From Marthasterias glacialis (lineage: Eukaryota; Echinodermata; Asteroidea; Forcipulatida; Asteriidae): a stretch of DNA of 64,000 bases. The stretch is from contig OU452228.1 of the NCBI GenBank assembly GCA_911728455.2, positions 7,738,129-7,802,128 on the forward strand, in the 5' to 3' direction. Below, in pieces: positions 61,474 to 64,000 of the stretch. Both the position numbers and the translations under genes were made by a program. The stretch's first letter is position 1, and each line of letters opens with the position of its first letter. Below the pieces are notes generated by a model, which was given only the letters and a program-made list of their open reading frames with translations, did not search any database and had not been told where the DNA came from.

Positions 61474-62295
61474 TAGATTCAGTGTATCACGAGCTATAAA
61501 ATGTTCAGCGACCTTTGAAAAGTGGAAATACCATTGCGTAGTAACTATGTTTATATGCTGGCAGGATTTTTTTCACTGGGGGCACAGGTTGGAGAATTGT
61601 TTTTGGCGTAATGAGCATGGCTTAAACCTTGCCATCCCAAACCTCATCAAAACTCAACTGCATGTTTTGTTTGGTTCTGTTGGACTCGGGACTGCACTAG
61701 TAACCTGCTTATGCTTTGGCTACTGGCAAATTTACAGTAAAATTTAAAAAGTACACGTCGCTTTTTAACCCTCGCAGCCCCACATTGTTTACTGACATTC
61801 AGCTTGTGGTGCCCACATTGTTTTACCACTCAAGCGAGAGCCACAATTCTTACACAACCGGAAGCTGTTGTACAAAGGCCATTTTTACAAACTTTATTTT
61901 CTCCTTGAAGATGTTGTTTTACAACAACCTAATTAATAAAACAATTCTTTATTGCATTTCCTTCTCTCTCCTCCAAAAAACATTGAGATCAGCCAACAGA
62001 TGGCCAAGTTCTATGTCTTTGTTTCCTCAGTGTGATCTGTAAACTCAAACACTTTTCTGTACACAACCATATGGTGTTCCGTACAATGTAGGTGTTTGGC
62101 AGTTCGGATCTTTCCACTCCAATTTGAAGGGATTGCGTAATAGCAACCTTATTTTATTTTACCATAATTAGATCCGATCTTTCTCTTTCCATTGATGGTA
62201 AGCTTGAGTATGGAGGGCAAACATGGACAAATTTACAGCTTTATAACAAATGGCCCTTGTGCTCTGGCTTGAGTGCAGTTTTGTGTGTGACCTTG

Positions 62296-62385
62296 GTCGA
62301 CTATAGTTGCCATTGGGGCTCAAGTCGGGTATAGTGCATAGTCGACTATAGTCGCCATTGGGGCTCAAGCAGGGTATACAAAAAC
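62296..62385. repeat. 45-bp tandem duplication
   Basis: GTCGACTATAGT.GCCATTGG onward to GGGTATA appears at 62296 and 62341 with a few differences. It contains the palindrome-like GTCGACTATAGTCG. Confidence 0.8.
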
Positions 62386-62907
62386 ATAAAAACAATAAAT
62401 TTTCATGTTTTTCATGCTTAAAAAATTGGCTAGTTTGATATAGGAGGAGATTCCCAGGGTGATTGTTAGTATCAATTCATACAAAATTGTTATGCAAAAT
62501 GTTGAGTTTCAGAATCCCTTTACAGACTGGGCAGTATGACTAGCATGTGGCCCAATTCCTCCAATATCCTCTTGTCTTATGTCACACCACACCAATTTGT
62601 TTGATCCTGTGATAAGCACCGGTTGTTTGGGCCTGATGACCCAATTCCTTTGAATTTCATCACTTTGGCAATTGGATATAGAAGGATTTAGGAATGTTTA
62701 ATAGTGTTTCTTTACTTTTCATGGAAAATTATAAAGGATTCCCTAACAGCTACAGACAATATACGGGGAATGCAGATAACAGACCAACCACATTAAAACA
62801 TCTTGCAAATTCCACAAGAAGGCAAAGATGTAATGTCCTGTTGATCCGCCATCTGCTGTTGCCAGTCTCCATGTTGACATCAAAATATAATGAAAGTCTT
62901 TACTTGG

Positions 62908-63062
62908 TCAGTCTTGCTTGGCATCTCGTAAGGTAGGAGGAGTTGGCGACTTCTCATTCAATGCTGCCCATACAACAAACATACTGAGGACGATATGGAC
63001 TGTGACAACAGCTACAATGGCAGAATACAAGACACTGCTACTTGACTCCATTGTGAGAATTC
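62908..63062 (-). CDS. VMA21: VMA21, last exon (partial gene)
   Basis: The minus strand from acceptor CTCCCAAG (63064-63063) encodes ILTMESSSSVLYSAIVAVVT, then VHIVLSMFVVWAALNE and ..RDAKQD, ending TGA at 62910-62908. It is 50 whole codons plus a split glycine. It aligns with the second transmembrane helix of vertebrate VMA21 (YAAIVAVVAVHVVLALFVY) and keeps the C-terminal KQD retrieval-type ending. VMA21 is an ER membrane chaperone for assembly of the V-ATPase V0 sector. The first exons are not in this window and should lie to the right. The downstream polyadenylation signal on the minus strand may be the AATAAA near 61952-61947. Confidence 0.88.
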
Positions 63063-63196
63063 CTTGGGAGATGAAGTGCACAATAAGAATAAAATAATGA
63101 GTAATCCATCATTGATGTCACGTCCTTTGACTGGCACTGGAGGCCTTCACTTTCGTAAAAATACAATGTACTACACTGACCTCCTGGACATAAGGG

Positions 63197-63737
63197 TCCA
63201 TTTCTGGGGTGGAACATTTTCAGAACTCCATAATTCAAATCTTACGTGTAAGAAACTACTAATCTCACTGGATTAACATTCCATGTTTTGGCAGTGGTTT
63301 TTTTCAGCGTCAGATATTCCTCATAAATCCGTCATTTTCAGGAACCATTTCAGCTCTCAATGTTAAAAAGTTTCCAATTTGTTCGTTCTCTCAAACATGC
63401 CTTCCGTGTGTTTGCGTACGTGTACCTAGCAGGTAGGGCGGTAGGCGTAGGACGGTTGCGCGTATTTCATTTGTATGTTTAGTGCTGTACGGTGATGCGC
63501 GATTACACGCATACTGGGTTCGTGCGATGAACTGTGTTTAAAAAATGCAGAAATGTTAAACGTTGAGAGCTGAATTTATTTCTTGAAAATGACGGATTTA
63601 TGAGGAATATCTGACGTCCAAAAGCCACCTTCAAAAACTGTATGCAGCCATGGAATATTAATCCAGCGAGATTAGTAGCTTCTTACAGGTATCTTTTGAA
63701 TTATGGAGCTCTGAAATGTTTCCACCCCAGAAACGTG
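63197..63737. mobile_element. About 540-bp foldback upstream of the VMA21 exon
   Basis: The left arm (CATTTCTGGGGTGGAACATT onward) is inverted at 63697-63737 (..TTTCCACCCCAGAAACG). Further blocks pair inward: AACTCCATAATTCAAA, CTACTAATCTC.CTGGATTAA, CAGATATTCCTCATAAATCC and TTTCAGCTCTCAA.GTT. The arms are about 190 bp and the loop about 170 bp. It lies in the VMA21 intron that leads to the last exon. Confidence 0.85.
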
Positions 63738-64000
63738 CCCTCACAGCTAGGACTGTAATGTGCACAGAGGAAGAGTCCTATATAGGGCTAGTCCTTTGAC
63801 ATGTTTTTAAGGGTGTCGATCACTACCAAAAATTGGGGGGTGAGACGTGCGTGTGCAAGCCTTGAAAGATCGGAAATAGCTTGGCCGATAATAGGCCCAA
63901 ATAGCATTCTGCGCGTGGTCCATCTTTGTATGCGCCGCCAACAGGGCAATGTTTAATAAACACAAAATCATTTCACCCATTACCATTCAAACTTTATCAG
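63738..64000. other. No recognised gene; probable VMA21 intron
   Basis: No exon of VMA21 or other gene was recognised to the window end. Confidence 0.4.

Larger units (their letters stand above)
59754..61530 (-). mobile_element. 5'-truncated CR1/L2-like non-LTR retroelement
   Basis: On the minus strand it runs from near 61530 through a reverse-transcriptase frame and a 3' tail of about 575 bp. The tail ends in AATAAA (59783-59778) followed by a 12-A tract (59765-59754). A poly(A) tail and missing 5' part are the marks of target-primed insertion. It lies between AMDHD2 and VMA21. The exact 5' limit and target duplication are not resolved. Confidence 0.85.

Noticed and set aside
1..64000. CRISPR arrays, bacterial operons, rRNA genes, phage or viral genes
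   Set aside because: No regular spaced repeats, ribosome-binding sites with operon spacing, rRNA blocks or capsid-type frames were seen. The intron-split animal genes make a eukaryotic nuclear origin clear.

Overview
The window looks like nuclear DNA from an invertebrate deuterostome, most likely an echinoderm. It is AT-rich, its genes are split by GT-AG introns, and long stretches hold only repeats. The recognisable genes are animal genes: a beta-microseminoprotein-like secreted protein, a rhodopsin-class peptide GPCR, MCMDC2, AMDHD2 and VMA21. The echinoderm assignment is an inference. It rests mainly on the style of the short inverted-repeat elements (for example the family ending in GGGCCCAATTTCATAG) and not on a diagnostic gene. 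No prokaryotic or organellar features were seen.

Layout, left to right. 0.7-1.6 kb (+): a complete three-exon, 99-residue, ten-cysteine gene of the beta-microseminoprotein (PSP94/MSMB) family, with a TATA box and one GC-AG intron. 3.3 kb (+): a possible terminal exon of an unknown gene. 4.8-6.0 kb (+): an intronless 399-residue class A GPCR resembling thyrotropin-releasing-hormone receptors. 6-33 kb: gene-poor, with one possible terminal exon at 9.2 kb and many repeats. The main repeat block is a head-to-tail array at 26.9-31.5 kb. It holds two near-identical tRNA-like (pol III) segments, three copies of a GGATCC-ended element and a 446-bp element with a 9-bp target duplication. 33.1-48.5 kb (-): MCMDC2, rebuilt as 20 phase-consistent coding exons (691 residues), including an 18-nt micro-exon. 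52.0-57.5 kb (+): AMDHD2 (N-acetylglucosamine-6-phosphate deacetylase), 8 coding exons, 407 residues. MCMDC2 and AMDHD2 are head to head and probably share a promoter region near 49.5-50.1 kb. 57.8-58.3 kb: a 498-bp foldback just after the AMDHD2 stop codon. 59.75-61.5 kb (-): a 5'-truncated CR1/L2-like non-LTR retroelement with an intact reverse-transcriptase reading frame. 62.9-63.06 kb (-): the last exon of VMA21, whose upstream exons lie beyond the right edge. 63.2-63.74 kb: another foldback element.

The genes do not form one pathway. AMDHD2 acts in amino-sugar recycling, VMA21 in V-ATPase assembly in the ER, MCMDC2 in meiotic recombination, the GPCR in peptide signalling, and the microseminoprotein is secreted. 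I did not find a convincing new multi-gene system. The most unusual items are the recently duplicated pol III-like array, the GC-AG intron, the micro-exon, the foldback in the probable AMDHD2 3'UTR, and mobile elements with legible target duplications. Exon boundaries were read by eye from splice signals, reading phase and remembered protein-family sequence. No alignment or database search was run.
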